In this document: in pieces, positions 34,500 through 64,000 of the stretch | Layout of the letters: every line of letters starts with the position of its first letter | How positions within the stretch are numbered: position 1 is the first letter of the stretch | DNA from: Sabellastarte sp. h YS-2021 | Lineage: Eukaryota > Annelida > Polychaeta > Sabellida > Sabellidae | DNA length: 64,000 nucleotides | Reading direction: 5' to 3' | Assembly: GCA_964017235.1 (NCBI GenBank) | Contig: OZ024936.1 | Coordinates: forward strand, 50,767,028 to 50,831,027 | Position numbers and translations under genes: made by a program | The notes under the pieces: model-generated | What the model was told of the DNA's origin: nothing | Databases searched by the model: none | What the model saw: only the letters and a program-made list of their open reading frames with translations

Positions 34500-34839
34500 T
34501 GCCTCCTTTAGGTGCCAGTTCCTGACCGGGTTTGCATAGCCACTCCGAACGACTGGTGACCTTCTGAAGTGTGTAACCCCCTTTCAAAATGGAAACCACC
34601 CTTGGGTTTGCCCCTTTACCATTTTCTCCAGAAATTTGTCAGCCTGCCCCCTCAGCCAGATTTGGTGCAGCACTGGGGGCACTTTGAATATGAGGGGCAG
34701 AAACACATTGACTTACACAAGAAACACTTTTCACATCTTTTATTTTGTTCTTTGAGACAACGGCACTTAACCCTTTCTTTTGCGGGAGCCCGAGACATTT
34801 GACAGAATGTACATGATCTGCAACACAGTAAGATACATC

Positions 34840-35036
34840 CTGAAGACTAAACTGCCTCCATGCTTGTTGCTCTTGATCTCCTGAATCGGCTGTTTTATGT
34901 TACCTCTTTTCATATGGCCCGTAACTATGAGACGACCTCCAACCGGACTGCTGCGAAGCACCCGGGCCAAGTCTCGGAGCAATACCAGTGGCTTCAAAAT
35001 GTGCAATATCCTGCTCAGCAGTACGGACGACAGCAT
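34840..35036 (-). pseudogene. gag-like ORF of DIRS-order element, C-terminal part
   Basis: Continues the gag-like ORF in a different reading frame (P-L-V-L-L-R-D-L-A-R-V-L-R-S-S..). Basic residues cluster toward its end. Function unproven. Confidence 0.45.
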
Positions 35037-35049
35037 CTGGGAATAGGCT

Positions 35050-35481
35050 CTAGCCGAAGAGAGGAGTATTTCTCAACTGGTTTAAAGTTTCTGGCTTGAT
35101 TCCATGCTCGGCGTGCTCCAAATAAGAGTCTCTATGGACCAACACTAAATTGGCCATGTTTACAAAAATACTATCTGCAAGGTGTTGTAGGGCAGTGCCC
35201 ATTGCCACGCAAATGTTTTGGTGAAAATCCATGAGGTCTTTAAAATCTGACAACGCAGCTGAAACCTCCTTGGGTGCTTTGCCTTTATTGATACGTGCAC
35301 AGAGCACGGAGAGGTGACCATTCATGTGTTCTTGGAGTTCACTTGTACACCTGTTGAATCCCGCAGCATGATTTACAATATAAGAGTTCTCCTCACTTTT
35401 CTCCCACCTTCTTAAATACTCTTGGGATATAGGGCGTGATGGTGGGCCCGTACAGGGTAAGCAGAAGCCTTTATAATCCAA
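35050..35481 (-). pseudogene. gag-like ORF of DIRS-order element, N-terminal part
   Basis: 143-codon frame with helical composition ending N-T-P-L-F-G then a stop. Assigned as gag-like by position before RT and by the N-T-P-L-F-G motif common in the capsid-like ORF of such elements. The continuation is in another frame at 34840-35036 (Q-M-L-S-S-V-L-L-S-R..), so a frameshift separates the two parts. Confidence 0.6.
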
Positions 35482-35790
35482 GGGAATTGAGAGTTCACTT
35501 TGGCCTCTGTGTTTTGCCAGCTAACAAGGATTTTCCTGGGTGGTGTGGCCTTCTATTCTGATGGTGTGCATCTGATACCATCCTGCTTGCATTTTGGGTA
35601 CCCTTATAAACTTGCAAATTTAATAAGTAAATTAAATTTTTATAAGTTAATACCCTATCCAATGGACAATTGCTAACCGGCCCGCCAAACATCATAAAAA
35701 GACGTCCTGTGTTTCCACCGGCTGGCCGGTCCTCACACTGTGCACTCGCCAGGTGAGGGGAGTCACTAGCCGACTAATCGATGATGGTTA

Positions 35791-36590
35791 TTATAATGCC
35801 TCTGTCGGTGTAATATTTTAAAGCATGAGTAATCATTCAATTTAGCATAAAAGATGTCTGCATCCATCAAATATGTGCATACCGTCACAGAAAATAAGTT
35901 AAAATCCAACTACAAGCATATTTTCTGTATTGTTTATGCATTCACGTAAAAAACTGAAACTATCATTTACCTCCTATATCGCTCACTTCCTGCCTGAAAT
36001 AAATGAAGCAGAAGTTGCAGAAAACAGCAAATTTATTTAATTTTACACATTATAGAAGCACATTTTCATTTTACTTCACATATATGTCATTTTCACAGAT
36101 TTTTACAATATGAAACTTAAGATTTTTGGTAGTTTTATAAATTCGATGGTTATTTGGTATCAACACAAATAGTACTTAGTGATTTACCGACATGAAATAT
36201 TTGGAGTCGTGATGCCCTTATTGAAAGGTTAAGTTTTACAGACTCTTGCCATCCCCAAAAATTCAAAATTAAGGCATACTGACTTCCACAGTAAATAGCT
36301 ACAATGTGCTCTGAGGGCCAGTGAAAGATACCTGTAACCATTTTCTATGAATCTCAAAGTCAATAATTTTATCCATATAAGTAATATCACTGATAAAGTA
36401 AAACAAAATTATATACAAGTGAAAATTGCTTTATTTGACATCTCTACTTGTGAATCTCTATCAGTAGAATGAATAGAACAAGACTCGTATTTAAATTTTT
36501 CACTAATTGCAATTCCAATAATGCTTTAAGCATATATAACTAATATTACTTTAATCAACAAAGCAAATCACAAACATATTCAAAATTTCG
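35791..36590. other. Intergenic spacer 3' of AK2
   Basis: No coding potential. A minus-strand AATAAA at about 36431-36436 could be the AK2 polyadenylation signal, which would give a 3' UTR of about 850 nt. Confidence 0.4.
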
Positions 36591-36595
36591 GAATG

Positions 36596-36958
36596 TTTAA
36601 ACTGATTCAACAGGTAATGTCTCATGATAACATACTGATTCAACAGGAAATGACTAATGATTTCATACTGATTCAACAGGAAATGTGTCATGACTTCATA
36701 CTGATTTGACAGGAAATGTCTAATGACTTCATACGGATTCAATAGAAAATGTCTCATGACTTCATACTGATTCAATAGGAAACGTCTCATGACTTTATAA
36801 CGATTCAACAGGAAATGACTCATTACTTCACATTGATTCAACAGGAAAAGACTCATAAATTCATACTGATTCAACAGGAAATGCATCATGACTTCACACT
36901 GATTCAACAGGAAATGACTCATGAATTCATACTGATTCAACAGGAAATGTTTCCCCAT
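36596..36958 (-). repeat. 30-bp minisatellite downstream of AK2
   Basis: About 12 units close to 'ttcaacaggaaatg' plus 'tctcatgacttcatactga', exactly 30 bp each. The minus strand stays open for 135 codons with a 10-residue period (HFLLNQYEVM-like). Conservation follows DNA units rather than amino acids, and there is no partner exon, so I treat it as non-coding; it may lie inside the AK2 3' UTR. Confidence 0.9.
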
Positions 36959-37286
36959 TTCATACTGCCATTGACCAAATGAAATACAATCTTATAATAC
37001 AGTTTCTTTCTGTTTTCATCACTTGAAGGAAATTTCTTCTAAATTTTGTATTTTTTAAACAGCTGTGAACTCATATACCAAACAAAATTAATAACGAATA
37101 AGAAGGTGCGCCACAAAATTATGAATCAACATAATTTTTTGCAAACTAGAACAGCATTTTGCACAACACCTTCACATTTTTTTGTAAACTTTACAATAGA
37201 TCACACAGTTACCATGATAACATATAATATTTCATATCATATAACATAAACTAGTACTTTATATGCCTAATATAGACAACATACTA

Positions 37287-56736
<19,450 letters not shown>

Positions 56737-57136
56737 ATTGAATTAATCAATAGAGCAGAAAAAAATGCATTTGACAAGCTCAAGCGAGTGTGTTTATTTG
56801 CATTAAAGTACACAACCGTTTTCTTTCGTTTCAACGTGGCGTCCTTGACCTTTAACAACCACAAAAACTGGTACACACTAAAACTTGAGAAATAAAGCTT
56901 TGCTCTAAAACTAGTCAGACATACAGTTCAAGCATTACATTCAACTTGCCTGTTAGTAGTGCTAATAAAACACAAAAGTTCTGTATTTGTGATCTGGATC
57001 CAGATCATTTGAGGAGGACCAAGCCATGGATAGACCCACACGTGGTTTGAATTTAGAGCCCAACCCAAGAATAAACATGTAAGTTAAGCAAAACAATATA
57101 CCTAATTGTAACACTTTGCCTCTCCCTTTTTTTTAT
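56737..57136 (-). promoter_or_regulatory. AK2 5' flank, presumed promoter region
   Basis: The AK2 promoter must lie upstream of 56736 on the minus strand. No TATA box or CpG island stands out; the region is AT-rich with one CG-containing patch near 56825-56850. Placement is by position only. Confidence 0.3.
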
Positions 57137-57162
57137 GGGGGGGGGGGGGGGGGGGGGGGGGG
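57137..57162 (+). repeat. G homopolymer (about 26)
   Basis: Run of about 26 G. G-runs of this length can form stacked G structures and are prone to assembly error. Confidence 0.8.
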
Positions 57163-57689
57163 ATAAATTATGTTTTTCCTAAGCCTTTCTAATATTCAAT
57201 ATTTTCTAAGGAAGCTATTTTTACAATCTTTGAAGATATAGTTTTTTCCAGAGGAGCAGTAAGACCACCTTTAATTTTTCCTTTTTTCCAATTGGGGAGT
57301 CACTTTGACAATAAATAGAGATAAATATCTCGGTTATTGACTTATTATCCTGACAACTAGAGAAATGAGTGAGAAGTTCTGCTTCGATTTAATTATTTAT
57401 AGTCCATTGTTCAAAATTATAAGAAAATCGCCTTACCATTGTGAAAAACAACCTGAGACTTTACAAAACCTTTGCGTCATTTTGGATGCAGAAAATTTAA
57501 TGTACCTGCAGACATTGCCCCAAATGTTTGTTGAATGTGAGCCATAATCTTAGGGAAAGCGAAAGAGTCTGTATATACAGGTATCTTACCCATGAGACAG
57601 CTCTAAGTGGTGTTGAACGCCATGGCCAACAGTCTTTTAAACTACTGTAATCACTTACATATAGCAAAGGGAAATATCAGTAGAATCCA

Positions 57690-58060
57690 GAGAATTCATA
57701 ATCCCTCATGTGTATTATGAATAAGTTAAGTCATGTTTCACCATATTCTAATTAACTACACTGGCTGCCAGTTGAATACTCTGTACTGTTTAAATAAAAC
57801 CTTCTCACATACCAATCTGATCAATCATACCAATCAATCTGAATGAACTTACATATCTTAGCTAGCCTAGTGGCTTATCTTTCTGTTTGCTCGATCACAT
57901 CAAATAAATGAATGGGGATACATAGTTTGGCCAAAGCTGTTCCTACTGGATGGAACAAACTCCCTCAAGCCACCAGAACTCAAGATAATATTACTGCGTT
58001 TAGATGATAGTTAAAGACTTACAATTTTTTCAAACTATAAACTATTCCCCTCCACAGTCT
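57690..58060 (+). pseudogene. Decayed LINE ORF2 3' remnant
   Basis: Translated pieces read H-V-S-P..L-H-W-L-P-V-E-Y (about 57733-57785) and W-N-K-L-P-Q-A-T-R-T-Q-D-N-I-T-A-F-R (about 57948-58005) with stops between, matching the LINE tail at 1481-1840. It is older than the copy at 54003. Confidence 0.65.
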
Positions 58061-58930
58061 TCTCAACTATTGTGGTGGGGAAGGGAAGTCAACTAATGGG
58101 CATTGAAAAAACTATTCACTATAAAATGCCATAGTACTCCAAGCAATACAACTGTATAGTTAAATTTTGATTCATAAAAACTGAGTGGAGCCCTTACAGA
58201 TTTAATTCTTGTACAATTACTGCATAAAAAGAATTACTGCATAGAAATTTTTGCCAAAAATTTTTACCAATTCTTCATTTTAAAAATTTACTAGAATTAA
58301 TTTTCACTAATTGCTAGTTTCTACTTGAGATAATAATACAAATTTTAAAATTTCACTAGAAATTAATTATTACTATCCAAGCTCATTAGTTAAAATAGCT
58401 AAAATTAATACCCAGCGAAAATGTCAACTTATAATGATTTTTTTTTAAATACAATTTTGATAAATCACAATATTGTTAATTCAGTTTATGTAGTATCTTG
58501 ACAGTTAGGAAAATTAGGGGATTGTCTCCACTAGTGTTATGGTAACATATCTAACTACTTTATTCTCTTTTCAAGTTCTTTACATAAAGCTTATGTTTCT
58601 TTTTGGGAAGTACCTGCTTATTAGTCTTGAAATAGCGTTTGAAGAAATTGTGGCTTTTAGCTTGTACCATACATGGGTTTACCTCAAACCGAAATGATGA
58701 CAGATTTTGACGGAGAGTAAAAAAAAATCTCAGAAAATACATAAAATATGCTTTAAAGAGCTGTTCGTCTTTCTTTTTTTATTGCATACTTCGTTCTGTT
58801 GACACGCGAGTCCAAGTAACGATGAGTGACAATCTGTGATATTTGGGCAACTCTGCAATAAATGACAACGTACGTGTACACAGTCGGAACTTCGAACACC
58901 TGTCATCCGTGGCCTTATGCTGCATTCAGA
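58061..58930. other. Intergenic spacer, nothing recognised
   Basis: AT-rich sequence with short open frames on the minus strand that show no known motif. Confidence 0.45.
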
Positions 58931-58935
58931 CGGAA

Positions 58936-59328
58936 ATTCACGAGTGGTGCGCACCACCTGTACAGCGGACAGTTTTGACCGTTCTTAACAATTCACCGCC
59001 TGTGTGTTTATATGTGTATATGTAAACAAACACATCACAAAGAGAAAGAAATAAAAGAAATCACAATATTTCCCTATCTGCCATGCAAATGATGCATATT
59101 TCACTTGTTAAACCTTTTCCAATGTTATTTATCAAAATCCAGAGTACCGAAACACTTTATTTAACATGTTTTTATAACGAAAGCACGTGTATTCTGCATC
59201 GTCGTTGTCATTAGAGTTGAATGTCAAAGTTTGGAAAGTCTCTGGATCTACCCAACTCACGAGTGGTATATACCACCTTTGACACCGTTCTTGACCAATT
59301 TACAGGCTGTGAGGTTGTGTTTACGGCC
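58936..59328 (+). repeat. Diverged direct duplication
   Basis: 'cacgagtggtgcgcaccacct...gaccgttcttaacaattca' (58940-59015) recurs as 'cacgagtggtatataccacct...accgttcttgaccaattta' (59260-59325). Each copy begins with a small palindrome (GGTGCGCACC; GGTATATACC). Confidence 0.6.
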
Positions 59329-59344
59329 GGTAAGAATGCTGCAT

Positions 59345-59578
59345 AACTTCTTAATTGCTACCAATTACCGCCGGCTACCAATTATCGCCACCAGAAAGTA
59401 AAACGTTCATATTTCAGTAATGGTCTTATATTTTGACAGCTTTTTGTTATGTATTTGTTCCATTCACTTATAGTTTTACCTTGTTTGCTAGACTTGGGAT
59501 GCTACTTTGGTGAAATTATATCTAATTGAATTCAGTCTGGAGATAATCGGTACCCAGTGATAATTGGTAGCAAGGCAG
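59345..59578 (+). mobile_element. TA-flanked MITE, copy 1
   Basis: Right end GGTACCCAGTGATAATTGG..CAAGGCAG followed by TA; the left arm has two ACCAATTA-type motifs (CTACCAATTACCGCC, CTACCAATTATCGCC) but a decayed tip. The interior ('cttgggatgctac..tctaattgaattcagtctgg') matches copy 2. Confidence 0.7.
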
Positions 59579-59934
59579 TATTGTCCATACCCATATACCC
59601 TAGATATCTTGATATAAAATGTACGTGTATTCGTCTGTGTCCGTGATTAGGAAGGAATAAATCTTTCCTTATCACGGAAACCTGACAGCTACTGTACACT
59701 TAATGGCTTTTTACCAGTAACGCCCACCTTATATTTCTTTGTTAGAGGTCAAGAAGAAATGCTTCTATTTGCAAACAAAATGGGCGCACTACTTGTAATG
59801 ATTAATCACAATGTATTATCGCCCACGAAATGAAACATTTGTGTAAAATACTACATTTCCGCCACATGATATCAATTAAAGTTTTAGTTTTTGCTTAAAT
59901 ACATATAATTTACTCCATATTCTACTGCCTTGCT

Positions 59935-60157
59935 ACCAATTATCGCCGGGTACCAATTATCGCCGCCAATAAATTAAAGGTTTAGATTTAGTAATGGCCA
60001 CAAATTTTGAAACTTTTTTCTTTTGTATTTGTGCTATTCACCTTGGAAATAGTTTTACCTAATTTGCTAGACTTGGGATGCACTTTTGATCAAGTTATGT
60101 CTATTTGAATTCTGTCTGGCGATAATTGGTACCCGGCGATAATTGGTAATAAGGCAG
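59935..60157 (+). mobile_element. TA-flanked MITE, copy 2
   Basis: Inverted arms CTGCCTTGCTACCAATTATC and GATAATTGGTAATAAGGCAG, each with a doubled ACCAATTATCGCC motif, flanked by TA on both sides (59933-59934, 60158-60159). 223 bp, same orientation as copy 1. Tc1/mariner-type by target site; no transposase. Confidence 0.8.
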
Positions 60158-61580
60158 TATGATACCTGGTTAAGTAGAAGACATTTTTCTTCAAAAGTTT
60201 TGCTACCATTTGTTTACAGAAGACCTCTAATGGTGGATACTAAATTTCGCGATTACACAAAATCGGGTCGGATGTCAGAGTGCAGGTACTCAGCACCCGT
60301 CCCAGCCCTACTAAACACTACCCTCCGCATGGCATCTCCACACACTAAACATGCAGAGATTAAATGCTCCTAAAAGTGTATTTCATGTACATTTATTTGT
60401 TGTCAGAGAGGAAACCAGTCAGAATGCGAACAAACAATAACCTCCACAACGCCACCACTAATCAACATTGATGTACAGAATGTGCAGGTGCATAATTTGT
60501 ATTTATAATATTTATTTTCCTAAACAGAGTTACAGTTAACCTTTCAAAGAAACAATTTTAAATCCCATTGGCACAGTTAAAAGCACAATGCAATGTGTGA
60601 TTTTTGGTTTAACACATTTTCTTTATGCATATATGCACAGCATTTCATGAGCCTTAGTTGTGAACTTTTTATGTAAGCTGTGAAAATCTTTTCTGTTTAA
60701 ACCTAGTTTCTATATTATTTATCCCCTGCTTACCCACAATAAACTCCACGATTGCAGAGCAAGGTTAGCTCAAATATATGTCAGAACATGTGGTGGCAGC
60801 TATGGGGTGGCGTTATGGTTTGGTGGTGTTCTGACTATATTTCCTCTAGAGCTGCAACAATTCTTCGGTTACTTGTAAACAAAACATTTTAGTTCAATAC
60901 TCAAGGCAAGAAAAGTGAACCGGGTCTTCGAAAACAACTAAATATAGGCGTAATATCTGCTACAAAATTCAATTTTTTTCTTTAAATATATGAATATATT
61001 TATATATTTTACTAATACAAGGCATTTGCATTTCAGTATTTTATATTTTAAGTATTTGCAAACTTTAATTCCTTTATAAGACAGCATTTTATTATAACGT
61101 ATTTCGAAGATGCCTCAAATCTCGCAATATAAAGATGGTTAGAGCTTCCTATATTTTGCATTATAAATGCGTCTTTTTCCCAAAATTCAATAAATTATCA
61201 AAATTCATTCCTGTTGTGTGCCTTGTAACCATTTTATAATGCGTGATATGTCAAAATATGAAGCAGTTTATTTCGTGGGCGATAATCAGGTGATTAACCG
61301 AGTCCGAGTTGATTCTTCTAAAACGAGGAATTGAGGCGCATTTTTGGCTTGCTTGCAGCCCTAATTTTGTCAGAGAAATAAACTGATTGCCCACAAAGAC
61401 TTCATATTGTAAAATCTGTATATAATTGTTAGAACAATTGGACATAACATAAAAAAAAAAGATTTAAAATCTATCATACATAGTACATATAACATAAAGC
61501 ATATATTCCATAACCTTAAGAAAATAATCAAAATATCGAAACACACTTTCAAAGAAATATTAAACGGTAAAAACAAAGCA
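60158..61580. other. Intergenic spacer
   Basis: No gene seen. A 20-bp phrase 'tttcgtgggcgataat' at 61270-61286 is the inverse of 'attatcgcccacgaaa' at 59815-59830. Confidence 0.45.
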
Positions 61581-61584
61581 ATAA

Positions 61585-62040
61585 TTGTATTGTATGTCAT
61601 TTGATTAATTGGTTAAAGAAGAATATAAGCCACTGTATACCTGCTAACATTATTCAAATTTAGATATTATCTAAAGCATGGACATTTACTGGTAGAAAAC
61701 TACTACTTTATTAGTCAAACAATGACAAATATAGATCTATAATGAATATCTGGGGCTTCTACAACACTATCAATATAGCAGTTGCTCCACACGTTAAATG
61801 TGCGGAAATTACCATGGGCAGACCCGAACGGTATTTGGGCCAGTAAAAATGGCCGATAATGGAGATATAGTGTCAAAATACATCGCTTTCACCCAGCATA
61901 ATCAAAGCATTAATGGTATTGCATGTCATTTGATAATTTGGTTGAAGAAGAATATAAACTAAACCTGCTTATTTATGCATAAATGTTAAATATTCTCTTA
62001 AGCATGGGTGTTTACTGGTAGAATGCCACTATACCAAATC
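61585..62040 (+). repeat. Direct duplication, about 330 bp apart
   Basis: 'attgtatgtcatttgattaattggtta..' to 'catggacatttactggtaga' (61585-61700) recurs at 61918-62020 ('attgcatgtcatttgataatttggttg..', 'catgggtgtttactggtaga'). Confidence 0.7.
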
Positions 62041-62134
62041 ATGTACTGTACTTATGATAGAGATGGGTCAGTAGGCCCAGTGCTTCGGTATTGAAAGCGT
62101 TTCACTGAAATATTGTGATGAGATTTTACAACTG

Positions 62135-62425
62135 TCACTTCAACACATATAATGGACGGAAGAGTTAGCATATTTGAAACATACCCAAATCTGAAGAAAT
62201 TACAAGCTTTTATCCCGTATTTGCAGACGTTTATAGTGACATGTTGAGCAGAAATGCCATGTTTTGGCCACAAGACTTTATAACCTCAATTTAGCTTGTC
62301 AGCACATATAATGGAAGGAAAACTTTAAATATATGGAACACACCAGAAATCTGAAGAAATTGTACACATTTATCTCATATTTTGTCCATTTGGGACTTTT
62401 ATAGCAATGTCGTTTACAGGAAACA
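62135..62425 (+). repeat. Direct duplication, about 165 bp apart
   Basis: 'cacatataatggacggaag..aaatctgaagaaatt' near 62143-62203 recurs at 62303-62363 ('cacatataatggaaggaaa..aaatctgaagaaatt'). Confidence 0.65.
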
Positions 62426-62747
62426 TCCTTGTTTGTTTGGGGTGTCCTAAAACGCAGAGTCTCGGAATCCGTACGGTTTTGCAATGGGGACCTCCTGATG
62501 TACACATTTTTGGTACTGGAGTACAATACACCTGTGTACACAGAGATACTGCTCCCCACTGTAAATTGGCACAACTTGGACACAAAAACTTCCTTTTTTG
62601 ATTGTATTTAGTGTGGTTACATTGATTTCTTGTGGTAAAATAAGCTTTGCCACAAATGGGAATTTTTGTATGCATATTGTGCCAAGATAGGGCACTGATT
62701 TTTAGTAGAAATTATATTATCACCCCTTGAAACTATTCTAGATGGTT

Positions 62748-63692
62748 TATTGTTACCCCAGAGCCCTTAAGGGCTGTCGTGGTTTTGTTTTCACCCATCT
62801 TGTCTTGGTAGAGACATTTGGTTAGGAGGTATAGGTGTGCATCGTCTTGGTGTGACCTTGATTTGACCTTTGACCTTGCCACAGTGACCTTGAGTTTGAA
62901 AATCTAGTCCGGGCTATATCTTGGAAACCGCAAGGTGTAGGAAGTTGATACTTGGTATCGACATTGGTTAGGGGGTGTAGGTGTGCAACGTAATGGTGTC
63001 CTTGACTTGACCTTTGACATTGCCACAGTGACCTTGAGTTTCAAAATCTTGTCCGGGCTATATCTTGGAAACCGCAAGGTGTAGGAAGCCGATACTTGGT
63101 ATCGACATTGGTTAGGGGGTGTAGGTGTGCAACGTCATGGTGTGTCCTTGATTTGACCTTGTCATAGTGACCATGAGTTTTAAAATCTTGTCTGGGCTAT
63201 TTCTTGGATTCCATAAGGTGTAGAAGGTTGACAATATGAAGGGACATTGGTTAGGGGGTGTAGGTGTGCATTATGATGTGATCTTTAACTTTGGCTCTGC
63301 CAAAGTGTGTTCACCTGTCATATTTGAGACATCTTTCTCTTATGACAAAGATATATGGATTGCTGCAATTGATTATTGTATGCACTTTTACGTAATTGTG
63401 CTTTTTCCATTGACAGCTGTTCTTCAGTTAATAAAATTTTACAGCTTCATAATTTTTAGTATACTGATTAATGGTTTCATCTTGTTATTGAATTGTCTTG
63501 TTTTAATACTTTATCTGTACATACATTTTCTTTCTCTTAGAAGTTATTTTATCTACTTAAACATTATATGGACCTTTATATAAGTGACACTGTGCTGAAA
63601 GTATCCTGGTCTTTGTACTGTTTCACTACTTCTATATGTCATGGTGTTTAACTATTTCCCCAGGCTGTGGGGTACGGGCATCTCTGATGCTA
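62748..63692 (-). mobile_element. Inverted copy of element E
   Basis: On the minus strand it starts near 63692 with 'agcatcagagatgcccgtaccccacagcc', passes through a 5' unit matching 45185-45436, about three core units ('tgtaggtgtgca', 'gggctatatcttggaaacc', inverse of the element E unit) and ends in ACAGCCCTTAAGGGCT..GGGGTAACAA at 62748-62790. Only about 0.95 kb because the core has few units. Complete at both ends. Confidence 0.78.
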
Positions 63693-64000
63693 TTTTTTTA
63701 TGTTATGTTAGAAGTTCCTGAAACCAATTAATTTACATACATTGTCAATTCATCTACCTTATATAGTATACAGAGAACCTATGTGGATATGCATGGGTGT
63801 GGGCAATAAAAAAAAACTGTTATTAACTATTTTACCTCCCAGTTTGTGTCAAGATGAGGTTTGTTCCATGATACATCACACAACAGAAAGTGGACACAAA
63901 GATAAATGTAGTTCAGAACTATTCAAATCTGATGTTAACAGGAAAATCACACAAACTAAATGGCATATGTCATGATAAACTTTTTATAAGTGTGTTGTTA
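63693..64000. other. Window end, nothing recognised
   Basis: AT-rich sequence. A 77-codon + frame (63742-63975) shows no family motif. Confidence 0.4.

Larger units (their letters stand above)
31066..35790 (-). mobile_element. DIRS-order retrotransposon (Ngaro-like), degenerate
   Basis: Minus-strand order is gag-like, RT, RNase H, tyrosine recombinase, as in DIRS/Ngaro elements, which integrate by a tyrosine recombinase rather than a DDE integrase. No methyltransferase domain fits between RNase H and recombinase, favouring Ngaro/PAT-like over DIRS1. Direct repeats flank it ('taaattaaatttctataagt' 31078 region and 'taaattaaatttttataagt' 35628 region, each followed by '..aatggacaattgc'-type sequence and 'ccaaacat'), and a partial copy lies inverted at 31305-31370. 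Several frameshifts and stops show that it is inactive. Its left edge interrupts element H. Confidence 0.82.

Noticed and set aside
36551-36958. 135-codon repeat frame as a protein gene
   Set aside because: It consists wholly of the 30-bp minisatellite and has no signal peptide, partner exon or non-repeat domain.
62407-62695. Overlapping frames on both strands near 62.5 kb as a gene
   Set aside because: Three frames overlap in the same 250 bp, none with a recognisable motif or splice context.
63236-63583. 115-aa hydrophobic + frame as a membrane protein
   Set aside because: It lies inside the inverted element E copy, and its hydrophobicity follows from T-rich sequence.

Overview
This window is nuclear DNA from an invertebrate animal. 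It holds two split genes with GT-AG introns, both on the minus strand, in AT-rich sequence crowded with transposable elements. Tandem-repeat transposons resembling the bivalve 'pearl' elements, a DIRS-order retrotransposon with a tyrosine recombinase, tRNA-derived SINEs and CR1/jockey-like LINE ends together suggest a mollusc, most likely a marine bivalve. The species is inference.

Genes. (1) Positions 870-17466 (minus) carry the first four coding exons of a secreted or membrane EGF-repeat protein: signal peptide, an unrecognised Cys-rich N-terminal domain, then EGF modules joined by phase-1 introns. The gene runs off the left edge. (2) Positions 37287-56736 (minus) carry a complete six-exon adenylate kinase 2 gene (AK2, 248 aa). 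All five splice junctions agree in phase, and the P-loop, AMP-binding and LID motifs are present. No other host gene could be supported.

Layout. 0-17 kb: EGF gene; its 14.4-kb third intron holds a SINE, a LINE end, three tandem-repeat transposons (2.6-3.8, 6.9-9.6, 12.8-15.25 kb) and a 0.9-kb minisatellite. 17.5-21.5 kb: AT-rich 5' flank with nothing recognisable. 21.5-31 kb: TE graveyard (large inverted repeat enclosing an L1-like LINE and a DIRS-like remnant, a fold-back element, a gag-protease remnant, more tandem-repeat elements). 31.07-35.8 kb: decayed Ngaro-like/DIRS-order retrotransposon (gag-like, RT, RNase H, tyrosine recombinase; minus). 36.6-36.96 kb: 30-bp minisatellite just 3' of AK2. 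37.3-56.7 kb: AK2, with a 3.6-kb tandem-repeat element in its last intron and several in its 12.4-kb first intron, including one element nested in another and an array split by a LINE. 57-64 kb: LINE remnant, paired MITEs, diverged duplications and an inverted copy of one of the intron-1 elements.

Main discovery-type observation. At least seven elements with mutually unrelated sequences share one plan: a short 5' hairpin, then a 10-15 bp motif, a tandem core (units of about 133-350 bp), usually a GC-rich tract, and a 3' end containing the inverted complement of the 5' motif, usually inside a hairpin. This matches what is known of non-autonomous Helentron/HINE and pearl-like elements, and it gives exact 5'/3' pairings for each family in this window.
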